Shown here piece by piece: positions 1 to 8,820 of a stretch of DNA of 64,000 bases. How positions within the stretch are numbered: position 1 is the first letter of the stretch; every line of letters starts with the position of its first letter. Both the position numbers and the translations under genes were made by a program. Source of the stretch: Pelagerythrobacter sp041912895 (GTDB taxonomy: Bacteria; Pseudomonadota; Alphaproteobacteria; Sphingomonadales; Sphingomonadaceae); contig NZ_JAYSGI010000002.1 of the NCBI RefSeq assembly GCF_041912895.1, positions 248,001-312,000 on the forward strand, given 5' to 3'. The notes under the pieces were generated by a model, which saw nothing but the letters and a program-made list of their open reading frames with translations, did no database searches and was not told where the DNA came from.

Positions 1-293
1 GCTTGACTGGGAGTCTTGCCGCCAACGAGGATGTCGCCGACGAGCGGATATTGCAGGTAGCCTTCCTCGTCGGTCAGGAACGTGCCGCTGAGCATCTCCG
101 ATCCGATGACCGAGATCTGCAGCGTATCCTGCGCACCGATGGTGTAGACCCCGATATCCTGCGGCACGGGCAAGGTGGCGACGTCGGCCACCTCGATACC
201 CGGCGCAGCGCCCACGGTCCGATCGTGCGCGCAAGCGGCGAGCGATGCCGAGACCAGTACCGACACCAGTACTCTTCCAATCAGGCTTGTCAT
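1..293 (-). CDS. Polysaccharide export lipoprotein, Wza-type (3' end outside window)
   Basis: Only the first 97 codons are in the window. The protein starts with a hydrophobic signal and a lipobox LAAC with Cys21 as the acylated residue, so it is exported and lipid-anchored. Around residues 50-64 the sequence YTIGAQDTLQISVIG matches the start of the Poly_export domain of outer-membrane Wza/GumB-type channels, and GYLQYPLVGDI continues that domain. An AAGGA-type ribosome site precedes the ATG. It lies downstream of the O-antigen ligase on the same strand, and the island context supports export of a capsule or exopolysaccharide. The SLBB domains would lie beyond the window, so full length cannot be judged. 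Confidence 0.85.
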   Translation of the reverse strand, partial: MTSLIGRVLVSVLVSASLAACAHDRTVGAAPGIEVADVATLPVPQDIGVYTIGAQDTLQISVIGSEMLSGTFLTDEEGYLQYPLVGDILVGGKTPSQ

Positions 294-374
294 GCTATCC
301 TTCACGTCCCGAGCACCCCGGCCTTAATCGTCGGCAAGGGCTTATGCAAAGACCTTTTCCCCCCCGCAGGGCGT

Positions 375-1760
375 TCAGTAACCGTCGCGCGCCCGGCGCC
401 GCTCGCGGCACAGCGCGGCGAGCCACAGGACCGCAGCGAACTGGAACAGCGGAATGCGCAGCGGATAATCGACCAGGCTGGCGCTGAGTGCGATCGCGAT
501 GAGGGTCACCCAGTGCAGTCCGCGCACGAACCCATAACGGCCGCGGAAGATCGCCCGCATCGCACCCACCAGCCAGACCAGAAAGCCCGCCGCGATGGCG
601 ACCGCGGGCAGCCCGCCCTCGATCACCCATTGTGCCCAGTCGTTGTGCGCCTGGTTGATGTACTGCGGCAGCATCAGCGCGGCAGGCTCGCTGATGTGGT
701 AGACTTCCTCAAAGGTGCCGAAGCCGCTGCCGGTCAGGCCGTAGCGGCCGATCATCTCGAACAGGATTGGGGCCAACTGGCCCCGCATGTCGTCGGCCAG
801 CCCCTGCTCCGCGAGCCGGTCGAGCGCGGGAATCGAATCGAACACAAAGAACAGTACGACGATCCCCGCCACGGCCGCGACGCCCAGCCCCAGCGCCAGC
901 CGGAGTCCGAGCACGGGGGAAATCTCCGTCGCATCCGCCTGGCGGGCGCGGGTGCGCCGGACATGGCGCGCGCGGAACAGCCCCGCGCCTGCGGCCAGCG
1001 CCAGCACGAGCGCGAGCAGCCCGGCGCGCGACCCGGTCAGCAGCGCCGCGAGCAGCACCAGCACCGCGAGTACACCGAGGAGGATGTTGTGCCACGGCGG
1101 GCGGCGGCCCAGGTCGGGCGCGGTCGCGAGGTAGGCGAGCGTCACCAGCGTCATCGCGTAGAACACGGCGGCGTGGTTGCGGTTGGCGAAGAACCCGATC
1201 GGCGATCCGCGATTGGCGCTGTCGTAGAAATACAGCGCGTCGCCGCCGGCGATCTGGAGCAGGCCGAGCAGCGCGCTGACGCCGCCGAGTGCGACCACCG
1301 TGTAGAGCAGCGCGCTGCGGCGGATGCGCAGCATGGCGATCAGCGCCAGCGCGGTGAGCGGCACGATCATCGAGGCGAGCGTGTCGAGCGTCCGGCTCGG
1401 CACCATCGACAGCGGCCGCCAGATCCCGGCGGTTCCCAGCGCCGCATCCAGCTCGGCGACCGGCCCGCGGCCGGACAGCGCCTGCCACAGTCCCGGCGGC
1501 AGCGGCACGAGCTGGATGGCGATCAGCGCGGTCAGCGCCGCCAGCAAGAGGAAAGGGGTGCACATGTCGCGCATGTGCGGCCACGCCCAGAAATAGAGCA
1601 CCGGCGCGAGGAACAGCGCCGCGAGCGGGCGCAGCGCGAGGATCTGCACCGCGTCGGGGCGCGAACTGCCGCCGAGCAAGGCGACGAGCAGCGCGAAGAG
1701 GCCGAAGACCGTCCACGCGAACAGCGGTCGGGAGCGCGATCGTGCTTGGCTTGGAGTCAT
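375..1760 (-). CDS. O-antigen ligase/polymerase family membrane protein
   Basis: A 461-residue polytopic protein with about ten to twelve hydrophobic segments. It shows Wzy_C/O-antigen ligase hallmarks: FFANRNHAA near residues 190-198, GSRAGLL near 243, YGLTGSGFGTF at 340-350 and a periplasmic AHNDWAQWV at 371-379 whose His is typical of the family. An upstream in-frame extension to 1988 exists but is Arg/Pro-rich and unlike a membrane protein; the start MTPSQ at 1760 is preferred. It would polymerise undecaprenyl-linked repeats or transfer glycan to an acceptor. A second family member lies at 15377-16558, so one may be polymerase and the other ligase; which is which cannot be decided from sequence. 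Confidence 0.85.
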   Translation of the reverse strand: MTPSQARSRSRPLFAWTVFGLFALLVALLGGSSRPDAVQILALRPLAALFLAPVLYFWAWPHMRDMCTPFLLLAALTALIAIQLVPLPPGLWQALSGRGPVAELDAALGTAGIWRPLSMVPSRTLDTLASMIVPLTALALIAMLRIRRSALLYTVVALGGVSALLGLLQIAGGDALYFYDSANRGSPIGFFANRNHAAVFYAMTLVTLAYLATAPDLGRRPPWHNILLGVLAVLVLLAALLTGSRAGLLALVLALAAGAGLFRARHVRRTRARQADATEISPVLGLRLALGLGVAAVAGIVVLFFVFDSIPALDRLAEQGLADDMRGQLAPILFEMIGRYGLTGSGFGTFEEVYHISEPAALMLPQYINQAHNDWAQWVIEGGLPAVAIAAGFLVWLVGAMRAIFRGRYGFVRGLHWVTLIAIALSASLVDYPLRIPLFQFAAVLWLAALCRERRRARDGY

Positions 1761-1857
1761 CGGATCGCTTCGGTTGCCGGGCCGGGAAAGGTTCGCCGCT
1801 CTCGCGGGGGCGGCGCGCGATGTCAAGCCGACTGGTCCGCCGTCGATCGGCCCCGCA

Positions 1858-1883
1858 TGCTTAATATCGCACGTGCTTAATAT
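1858..1883. repeat. Tandem 10-bp direct repeat in divergent promoter region
   Basis: TGCTTAATAT occurs twice, at 1858-1867 and 1874-1883, with a 16-bp period. It is the AT-rich part of an otherwise very GC-rich 251-bp gap between two divergent island genes (starts at 1760 and 2012). Two identical half-sites at this spacing could bind a dimeric regulator or supply -10 elements. I see no other recognisable element in the gap, which carries no gene. Confidence 0.45.
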
Positions 1884-2011
1884 GTTGAGATCGCGCGCCG
1901 ATGAACCTAGGGAACCTCGCGGCCCGCGGAGCGCGGCGCGCCGACCCGCGGCGTGCAGCCCGGAAACGGCGGGCGCGGCCGGTTGCAAGGGCCAGTTGCA
2001 AGGGACGGATC

Positions 2012-2398
2012 GTGCGCATAATCCTCGACGTCGACGGCACTCTGACGGTCGACGACCCGACGGTCGACTACGCCGATCGGCTGCCCCGGCGCGACGTGAT
2101 CGAGCGGGTCAATCACCTCCACCGGCGCGGCGCGACGATCGTGGTCTACTCGGCGCGCAACATGCGCACCCACCGGGGCAACGTCGGCAAGATAAACAAG
2201 CATACCCTGCCCGTGCTGCTCGACTGGCTCGACCGCCATTCGGTTGCGTTCGACGAGATCCACATGGGCAAGCCCTGGTGCGGCACCGAAGGGTTCTACG
2301 TTCACGATCGCAGCATGCGCCCGTCGCAATTCCTCGCGCTGCCGCTCGACGAGCTCGACCGGCTGATGGCCCCCGCCCGCGAAGGGCATGCCCGATGA
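2012..2398 (+). CDS. HAD-superfamily phosphatase of capsule clusters
   Basis: A 128-residue HAD-fold enzyme with an intact motif I DVDGT (Asp6 nucleophile, Asp8 acid/base), motif II Ser47 in YSARNMRT, Lys87 in GKPWCG and a motif IV HD pair at 98-99 where many relatives have DD. The segment RGNVGKINKHTLP is characteristic of small HAD proteins that recur in capsule and lipooligosaccharide clusters next to nucleotidyltransferases. The GTG start is chosen because AAGGGA lies just upstream and motif I begins four codons later. It overlaps the next gene by ATGA, implying translational coupling. The substrate is unknown; a phosphorylated sugar or polyol intermediate is likely. Confidence 0.8.
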   Translation: MRIILDVDGTLTVDDPTVDYADRLPRRDVIERVNHLHRRGATIVVYSARNMRTHRGNVGKINKHTLPVLLDWLDRHSVAFDEIHMGKPWCGTEGFYVHDRSMRPSQFLALPLDELDRLMAPAREGHAR

Positions 2399-3978
2399 GC
2401 GTGCTCATCACCTCGGGCACCTATATCGGCGAGGAAATGCAGGCCGAGTTCGGCCGCATCCCGCCCGCCTTCCTTCCCGTGGGATCCAGCTACCTCGTCC
2501 AGCACCAGTTGCGCCGGCTCGGCGAGCAGGACGAGGTCTGGCTCTCGCTTCCGGCCGATTTCGCGATGGACGCCGCGCTGGCCCGGCTGCTCGAGGCGGA
2601 AGGCGTGCGGATCATCCGCATCGACCCGACGAAATCGCTCGGCATGTCGGTGTTCCAGTCGATCCTCGAGATCGGTGCCGACGGCCCGCTGCAGATCGTT
2701 CACGGCGACACGCTGGTCACGCCCCCCGAGACGCCGCCGGACGACTGCCTCTCGATCGCCGGCGTGGTCGAGCAGTACAGCTGGGGGCTGGTCACGCTCG
2801 ATGGCGAGCGGGTGCGCGCGGTCGCCAGCGAGCATCGCGGCGACCGGCTGACCGAGGAATCGCTGATGCTCAGCGGCTATTTCCGTTTCTCGGACACCGC
2901 CGCGCTGCTCAAGTGCCTGTCGCGGTCGGACTTCGGCTTCGTGTCGGCGATCGACCGCTATTGCCGCGACCACGCGGTCGCGGGGATCGCGGCCATCGAA
3001 GCGCTCGATTTCGGGCATCTCAAGACGTACTATTCCTCGCGCTACCGGCTCGCCGCAGCCCGCCACTTCAACACGCTGTCGATCGACGGCTACACCGTCC
3101 ACAAGAAGAGCCGGGACGCCGCCAAACTCGATGCCGAAGCGAACTGGCTGCGCTCGGTCCCGGCCGCGCTGCAGCCCTACACCGCCCGGCTGATCGAGAC
3201 GCGCGGCGCGCCGCAAGCGGGCGAATACCGCACGGTCTATGCCAACTTCCCGACCGTCGCTGAGCTCTACCTCGCGCGGTCCTCGCGCTTCGTGTGGCAG
3301 AAGATCCTCGCCGGTTGCCGCGAATACCTCGACGCCGCGGCGCGGTTCGAAGGGCCCGGCGAGACGCCGCTGGCGTGGCTGGTGATCGACAAGCTGCGCG
3401 AGCGGCTGGGGCAATACCCCGGGTTCCTGCCCGCCGCGGACGAGCGCTTGACGATCAACGGCGCGCCGGTGGGCACGCTGGAGGATATCGTCGCGCGGCT
3501 GGCGGAGACGATCGCCGCGGCGCCCGCGCGCGCGCCTGCGATCATGCACGGCGACTTCTGTTTTTCGAACATGCTGTTCGATGTCCGCTCCGACCGCATC
3601 GTGCTGATCGACCCGCGCGGCGCGGTGCGCGGCGAACAGACGATATTCGGCGACATCCGCTACGATATCGCCAAGCTGGGCCACTCGATCGTCGGCCGCT
3701 ACGACCAGATCGTCGCCGAGCACCTCGTGGCCGAGTGCGACGCCACGGGCCGCGACTTCACGCTCGAGGTGCCCGGCGGAGACGCGCTGCGCGAATGGTT
3801 GGAGGAACGGTTCTTCGCCGCCAGCGCGGGCGGCGCGGCGTTCGACGAGCCGGCGGTGCGCGCGGCGATGGTGTCGCTGTTCCTGTCGATGATCCCGCTC
3901 CACGCGGACAACCCGAAGCGCCAGCGCACCCTGTTCGCCAACGCGCTGCGCCTCCACGCGCGCTTCTTCGGCGAATGA
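2395..3978 (+). CDS. Nucleotidyltransferase-like / choline-kinase-like fusion protein
   Basis: A 527-residue two-part protein. Residues 1 to about 215 resemble a sugar-1-phosphate nucleotidyltransferase (RIPPAFLPVGSSYLVQHQL near 21-39, IVHGD at 101-105), but the usual GxGxR signature and PK lysine are not intact (PPAF replaces PKxx). Residues about 225-527 resemble aminoglycoside/choline kinases: VHKKS near 235-239, a catalytic loop HGDFCFSNMLFD at 385-396 and the metal site IDPRG at 405-409. It overlaps the HAD gene upstream and precedes the flippase gene by 4 nt. A kinase plus a nucleotidyltransferase suggests phosphorylation and nucleotide activation of a small alcohol or sugar used on the glycan; the substrate is not predictable. 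Confidence 0.7.
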   Translation: MSVLITSGTYIGEEMQAEFGRIPPAFLPVGSSYLVQHQLRRLGEQDEVWLSLPADFAMDAALARLLEAEGVRIIRIDPTKSLGMSVFQSILEIGADGPLQIVHGDTLVTPPETPPDDCLSIAGVVEQYSWGLVTLDGERVRAVASEHRGDRLTEESLMLSGYFRFSDTAALLKCLSRSDFGFVSAIDRYCRDHAVAGIAAIEALDFGHLKTYYSSRYRLAAARHFNTLSIDGYTVHKKSRDAAKLDAEANWLRSVPAALQPYTARLIETRGAPQAGEYRTVYANFPTVAELYLARSSRFVWQKILAGCREYLDAAARFEGPGETPLAWLVIDKLRERLGQYPGFLPAADERLTINGAPVGTLEDIVARLAETIAAAPARAPAIMHGDFCFSNMLFDVRSDRIVLIDPRGAVRGEQTIFGDIRYDIAKLGHSIVGRYDQIVAEHLVAECDATGRDFTLEVPGGDALREWLEERFFAASAGGAAFDEPAVRAAMVSLFLSMIPLHADNPKRQRTLFANALRLHARFFGE

Positions 3979-3982
3979 GCCG

Positions 3983-5530
3983 ATGGCCGGGACAAGACCT
4001 CCCGAACACGATTCGCGCGCCGGGCGCGGCAGTTCGGCGAGCCTTTCGCGCCTGCTGATCGGCGGCGGCTTCTGGTCGCTGCTCGGCCGGTTCGGACAGA
4101 GTTTCGTCATGCTCGCCGGCACCGTGGTGCTCGCGCGACTGCTGACGCCGGGCGATTTCGGCGTGATCGCCATCTCGACCTCGCTCACCGTCCTGATGCT
4201 GGTGATCGCCGACGGTTTCATCGACTTTCCGATCCTGCGCTCCAACGACCTCGACGAAGACCGGCTGCGCTCGCTGCTGTGGGCGTGCTTCGCGATCATG
4301 ACCGCAAGCTCGGCGGTGGTGATCGTCGCCGCGCCCACGCTGGAAGCGCTGTTCGGCTTCGCCGGCCTCGCGGGCGTGCTGCGCGCGACGTGCCCGATCT
4401 TCTTCTTCCAGGCGGTGATGGTGACCGGCCGCGCGATAATGCGGCGCCAGCACCGGTTCCGCGACGCGGGCCTGTTCCTCGTGGTGAGCGCGGCGATCTA
4501 CGTCGTCGTCGCGATCGCGGGCGCAGTGGCGGGCTGGGGCTACTGGAGCCTCGTCGCGGGGCAGATCGCCCTACACTTCGCGATGGCGGTGCAGTTCGCG
4601 TTCGCGGCGCGGCTGTCGCTGCGCTGGCCGCGCCGGTTCGACCTGTCGGGGCTCGCGGCGACCGGCAGCTACGGGCTGGCATCGCGGGTGTTCGCCTGGT
4701 TCTGGTCGGCGGTCGACACGATCGCAGTGGGGCTGTCGACCTCGGCCGCGGCGACCGGCCTCTACAGCCGCGCCTACAATCTCAGCACGCAGGCGAAGGA
4801 GCCGTTCGTAGCACTCGACCATCCGATCCGGCAGGCTCTGATCGCCAAGCGCGAGCGCGACGGGAGCATCGCGACGCTGGCGCCGAAGATCCTGCGGCTG
4901 GTCACGATCGGGACGAGCCTGGTGGCCGCGTCGCTCGTGCTGTTCCGCGAGCTGGTCGTCGAAATCCTGCTCGGCCCGCAATGGGGCGGCGTGGTCGTGC
5001 CGCTCGCCATCCTCGTCGCCGGGCTGCCCGCCCGCATCGCGCTCAACTTCATCGACAGCGCGATCTTGGTGTCGGGGCGCATGGCGCACATGCTGCGGCG
5101 GCACATCTTCATGTGCGTCCTCGTCGGCGGCGGCGTGGCTGCGGCGGCGAGCTGGGGCATCGTCGCGGTCGCCTGCGTCGTCACCGCCGCGCTCTACATC
5201 GCGCTGCCGGTGGCGGTCGACACCACGGGCGAGAGCCCCCCGCTGTCGCGCCGGGCGGTGTTGCTCGCCATCGCGCCCGGCATGGCGATCGGCGGCCTGC
5301 TGGTGATTGCGGGTGAGGCGATAGGCGCGATTTGGCCATGGGGAGAGCTGGGTCTGGCGGCGGTGATCGCGGCGCTGTTCGCGGTGTGCGTCGTGGCTCT
5401 TGCCGTGTTCCTTCCCGAAGCCTGGACATTTCCCGAATGGACCCGGCGGCGAAATCGGATAGTGCGCGCCATAACGGATCGGGTCCGTCCGCGGCGGCGC
5501 GGGAAACCGCACTCCACGAGAGACAGATGA
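3983..5530 (+). CDS. Wzx-type polysaccharide flippase (MOP superfamily)
   Basis: A 515-residue protein with about twelve to fourteen hydrophobic segments. The N-terminus LSRLLIGGGFWSLLGRFGQ followed by VLARLLTPGDFGVIAI is the classic start of the polysaccharide transporter family that flips lipid-linked repeat units across the inner membrane. The central YSRAYNLSTQAKEPF region also fits the family. It begins 4 nt after the nucleotidyltransferase-kinase fusion and overlaps the pyruvyl transferase by ATGA, so it belongs to a five-gene plus-strand operon (2012-7700). The C-terminus is basic (RPRRRGKP). Confidence 0.88.
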   Translation: MAGTRPPEHDSRAGRGSSASLSRLLIGGGFWSLLGRFGQSFVMLAGTVVLARLLTPGDFGVIAISTSLTVLMLVIADGFIDFPILRSNDLDEDRLRSLLWACFAIMTASSAVVIVAAPTLEALFGFAGLAGVLRATCPIFFFQAVMVTGRAIMRRQHRFRDAGLFLVVSAAIYVVVAIAGAVAGWGYWSLVAGQIALHFAMAVQFAFAARLSLRWPRRFDLSGLAATGSYGLASRVFAWFWSAVDTIAVGLSTSAAATGLYSRAYNLSTQAKEPFVALDHPIRQALIAKRERDGSIATLAPKILRLVTIGTSLVAASLVLFRELVVEILLGPQWGGVVVPLAILVAGLPARIALNFIDSAILVSGRMAHMLRRHIFMCVLVGGGVAAAASWGIVAVACVVTAALYIALPVAVDTTGESPPLSRRAVLLAIAPGMAIGGLLVIAGEAIGAIWPWGELGLAAVIAALFAVCVVALAVFLPEAWTFPEWTRRRNRIVRAITDRVRPRRRGKPHSTRDR

Positions 5531-6822
5531 GCGAAACGATACAGACAGTTCACCCCCGCGTCGTCCTGATCACCAAGACCGCGACGCAGAACCAGGGCAA
5601 CCAGGCGCTGTCGATCGCCTGGCGCGACTTCCTGGCGCGCCGTTACCCGGATGCGAACGTGCGGCTGGTCGAGCGTGCGCCGGGCTATCTCAAGCGGTAT
5701 ACCGTCGGCGAGCTCAAGCGGGCGCGCGATCCGGTGGCGGCATTCGACGCGCTGGCGCGCAAGCTGGTCGCGCGGATGCCCGCCGCGCCGGCCCGCGATC
5801 CATCGCGCTGGGCCGTGCGGCACGATCACGAACAGCAGCAAGTTCTCCGGTTCGTGCGGCTGCGGAAGGCGCTGCGCCTGCGCAGCCGGGTGGCCGCGCT
5901 GGGGCTGGGCGAGAAAGACTATCTCGATCGGCTGGCCTTCATCTGTACGGCCGATCTGGTGGTGGTGAATCCGGCCGGCGAGTTCCAGGCCGACGCGACC
6001 GACACCGCGCTGCACTATCTGCTCGAAACCCGCTGCGCGCAGCTCGCCGGCGCGCGCACGGCGTTTGTCAACCTGAGCTTCGAGCTGGAGGACAAGATGC
6101 TGGTCGCGCTGTCGGACCACGTGTTCGCGCAGTGCGATCTGGTCGAGTTCCGCGACACCGAAAGCGTGGACTATCTCGCCGAGAACGGCGGCCGCACTAG
6201 GCCGATCGTGTTGCCCGACGGAGCCGCGATGAGTGCGATCGAGCGAACCGGCGGCACCGGCGGCGGCGGGCTGGCGCTGGCGATCAACGCGCTGCAGGTT
6301 CGAACGCATGGCCTGACCGGCCAGTGGGACGGCATCATCGATCGCCTTCGCACGAGGCACGGGATCACCCTGACGAGCAACGAATGGTCGACCGACTTTC
6401 CGTTCTGGCAGAAATACCTGGAGCTGGACGGCATCGAATGCGAAGGCCGGACCTTGCCCTACGACGAATATGCCCGGCATCTGGCAGGTTTCGACGCGGT
6501 CGTCAGTTCGCGGCTGCACACTTGCGTGCTGGGCCTGATTGCGGGCGCACCGATAATACCGGTCGAGACCGGCACCTTCAAGCTGACCGGCTTCTTCAAC
6601 GCGATCGGGATGGATGGCGAACCGATCCGGATGGGCGATGGCGATTGGGAAGCGCGTATCGAAGCGCGTATCGAAGACGTACTGGCCGATCGCGACGCCA
6701 CTCTGAAACGGCAGGACGAATGCCTGTTCGACGCGCGATCGCGACTGGTGGACGGCCTGACGGCGGCATTTCCTGAAATCGGCGGACGGGGCGGTGCGGC
6801 GGACCGGGAGAACTACCGGTGA
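5527..6822 (+). CDS. Polysaccharide pyruvyl transferase family protein
   Basis: A 431-residue soluble protein. It opens with VVLITKTATQNQGNQALSIA, the Asn/Gly-rich first strand of the PS_pyruv_trans family, and carries SSRLHTCVLGLIAGAP near residues 327-342, the family's C-terminal signature. Members transfer ketal pyruvate from phosphoenolpyruvate to glycan hydroxyls and so add negative charge. The start ATG overlaps the flippase stop; a long upstream extension in this frame is antisense-like noise. It is followed by a sulfotransferase through a GTGA overlap, so two acidic decorations are encoded side by side. Confidence 0.82.
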   Translation: MSETIQTVHPRVVLITKTATQNQGNQALSIAWRDFLARRYPDANVRLVERAPGYLKRYTVGELKRARDPVAAFDALARKLVARMPAAPARDPSRWAVRHDHEQQQVLRFVRLRKALRLRSRVAALGLGEKDYLDRLAFICTADLVVVNPAGEFQADATDTALHYLLETRCAQLAGARTAFVNLSFELEDKMLVALSDHVFAQCDLVEFRDTESVDYLAENGGRTRPIVLPDGAAMSAIERTGGTGGGGLALAINALQVRTHGLTGQWDGIIDRLRTRHGITLTSNEWSTDFPFWQKYLELDGIECEGRTLPYDEYARHLAGFDAVVSSRLHTCVLGLIAGAPIIPVETGTFKLTGFFNAIGMDGEPIRMGDGDWEARIEARIEDVLADRDATLKRQDECLFDARSRLVDGLTAAFPEIGGRGGAADRENYR

Positions 6823-7700
6823 CGCGGGCTGATGGCCTCGCGCTGCCCAACTTCCTGATCGTGGGCGCCATGAAGGCCGGCACCTCCTCGCTGGCCGATC
6901 TGCTCGACAGCCATGACGACATTTTCGTCGCCGAACGCGAACTGCACTTCTTCAACGACGAACGCGCTTTCGCCCGAGGGCTCGCCAGCTACAGCCGCCA
7001 TTTCCAAGGCACCCATGCGCGCTGGCAAGGGGAGAAGACGCCGGTCTATTCCAGAATCGCGGACATGGGCTTCCTTCCGCAACGCATATACGATTCGCTG
7101 GGCGCCGATCTGCGTCTGCTGTGGATTTTCCGCGATCCGGTCGACAGGGCGGTTTCGCATTACCGGCACATGCTGATCACGCAAGGCAACCCCGACCGTG
7201 CGAAGCTGATCCAGCGCAACGGCCGGTTGCGCACGTTCGCCGAGGTTATCGCCGAAGAGTTGCGCGATCCGCCCCGGTCGGTGATCGTTTCGCGCGGATA
7301 CTATGCCGAACAGGTCGAGGCGTTTCGCAGCCTGTTTCCGGCCCGGAACTTCTTCTTCTGCGAATTCGACCAGCTGCGCGGGAATCCGCAAGGGTTGCTC
7401 GATTCGGCTTGCCTCTTCTTCGGCGTCGCGCCGATCCCGGTCGTCCGCGAACCCAGCCGGAACCGAACCGACGCCAGGCTGCGGCAGGGGCTCTTCGGCA
7501 AGGCCATCAAACGGTTGCGAAGCGGGCAGATACCCACCCTGACGTCACTGACGAACGCCGCCAGGGCGCGATCGCAGAAGGCGGAGATCATCCGCCGCTT
7601 TGCGGATATCGACGAAGGCGCCAAGGCCTCGCTGCGCGAACACTATCGACCGCACGAGGACCGCCTGCGCGCTATCCTGGACCGTCAGCCCCAGGCCTGA
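6819..7700 (+). CDS. Sulfotransferase family protein
   Basis: A 293-residue PAPS-dependent sulfotransferase fold. The 5'-phosphosulfate-binding loop GAMKAGTSSL lies at residues 16-25 and the 3'-phosphate-binding element FRDPVDRAVSHY at 104-115, with Arg105 and Ser113 in the expected places. The GTG start overlaps the pyruvyl transferase stop (GTGA). It is the last gene of the plus-strand operon and ends 1 nt from the convergent acyltransferase. In this context it probably sulfates the exported polysaccharide; the acceptor sugar is unknown. Confidence 0.85.
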   Translation: MTRADGLALPNFLIVGAMKAGTSSLADLLDSHDDIFVAERELHFFNDERAFARGLASYSRHFQGTHARWQGEKTPVYSRIADMGFLPQRIYDSLGADLRLLWIFRDPVDRAVSHYRHMLITQGNPDRAKLIQRNGRLRTFAEVIAEELRDPPRSVIVSRGYYAEQVEAFRSLFPARNFFFCEFDQLRGNPQGLLDSACLFFGVAPIPVVREPSRNRTDARLRQGLFGKAIKRLRSGQIPTLTSLTNAARARSQKAEIIRRFADIDEGAKASLREHYRPHEDRLRAILDRQPQA

Positions 7701-7701
7701 G

Positions 7702-8811
7702 CTATTGCGCGAGGCCTTCGCGGCGAAGGATTCTCTTGCCGATCGCCTGCCCCGGCATTTCGATGAAGCGGTAGGTCAGGCTCGCCAATGCAACCGTGAA
7801 GCAAAGATAGCCGATCAGGAGGGCGTCGCCCAACGGCGGCGGTAACACGATCCTGGTGTTGCCCTCGCTGCCGCCGAGCAGGCCGAACACGGCGGCGGCG
7901 GACAGGATGCCCATCAAGATGATGGCGTGCATCAGGTAGATGGAATAGCTGCGTTCGCCCAGGAAGACGAACGCGCCCCGCCGCAGAAGCCGCGAAGCCG
8001 AGCCTTGCTCGTACGCGAACAACAGCACGACAAGCGCGAACAGCGGAACCACCAGCGCCCCCAGTGCCATCGGATCGTAAATGACAGCCAGAAACGTCGC
8101 ACCGATCGCAGCGACTTCCAGCGCGGTGGCGAAAGGAACGCGCACGTCGCGCCATCTCGCCCATATCCAGTGGGTCAGCACGCCCAGCCCGAACCCCGCC
8201 ATCCCCCGTATGATCGCAAGCCCGACCGTCGCGCGCATGATATGGGGAAACACGAACGCACAGGCCATGCAGACCGCGCCGATCGCGGCCATGATGGCCC
8301 ATCCCTTCCGTCGCGCGACGAGACAGGCAAGCGCGAAGCAGAGATAGGCGAAGAGCTCGGTGGAAATCGACCATGCCGGTTCGTTCCACGTGTTGAAGGG
8401 AGTCGTTCCCCATGCCTGAACCATCGCCAGATTTGCAGGGAGCCAGGCGAGATCGAAGCTCTCGGTAAAGGCGCGCGGCTCCTCCACCAGATGCATGCCA
8501 TTGGCGGCGAGCAGCACGAGCTGATGCGCGCCGAAAAGCGTCAGCATGAACAGATGCAGCGGCCAGAGCCGGGCGATCCGGCGCACGATGAAGCGGGCCG
8601 CCTCGCGCCGTCCGGCAGACAGCCGTTCGCCGCTCGAATGCGCGATTACGAACCCCGAAAGTACGAAGAAGAAATCGACGAAGCGGTAGCTGGTGGAGGA
8701 CAGCGGCAGGCCGGATAGCAACCCGGTGGTATGGAGATGGCCGAACGCAACCACGAGCGCCGCGATCCCGCGCCAGGAATCCAGCACCACGAAGCGAACG
8801 GATCTGTTCAA
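7702..8811 (-). CDS. Acyltransferase-3 (OafA-like) membrane O-acyltransferase
   Basis: A 369-residue protein with about ten transmembrane helices. The N-terminus reads LDSWRGIAALVVAFGHL, the diagnostic start of acyltransferase family 3, with the conserved His in GHL. FFFVLSGFVIAHS follows, and GERSYSIYLMH near the C-terminus is also characteristic. Such enzymes O-acetylate or O-acylate glycans at the membrane. It ends next to the convergent sulfotransferase and is separated by 9 nt from the nitroreductase-family gene upstream on the same strand, so the two are probably co-transcribed. Confidence 0.9.
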   Translation of the reverse strand: MNRSVRFVVLDSWRGIAALVVAFGHLHTTGLLSGLPLSSTSYRFVDFFFVLSGFVIAHSSGERLSAGRREAARFIVRRIARLWPLHLFMLTLFGAHQLVLLAANGMHLVEEPRAFTESFDLAWLPANLAMVQAWGTTPFNTWNEPAWSISTELFAYLCFALACLVARRKGWAIMAAIGAVCMACAFVFPHIMRATVGLAIIRGMAGFGLGVLTHWIWARWRDVRVPFATALEVAAIGATFLAVIYDPMALGALVVPLFALVVLLFAYEQGSASRLLRRGAFVFLGERSYSIYLMHAIILMGILSAAAVFGLLGGSEGNTRIVLPPPLGDALLIGYLCFTVALASLTYRFIEMPGQAIGKRILRREGLAQ

Positions 8812-8820
8812 GACAGCGCC

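Noticed and set aside
3..1880. 625-codon plus-strand open frame at the left edge
   Set aside because: It is the antisense shadow of the O-antigen ligase and Wza-type genes; its composition (Arg/Gln/Glu/His-rich) matches no family.
8383..8398. parS-like half site GTTCCACGTG
   Set aside because: Only the left half and centre match the parS consensus; the right half (TTGAAG) does not mirror it, and it lies inside the acyltransferase coding sequence.
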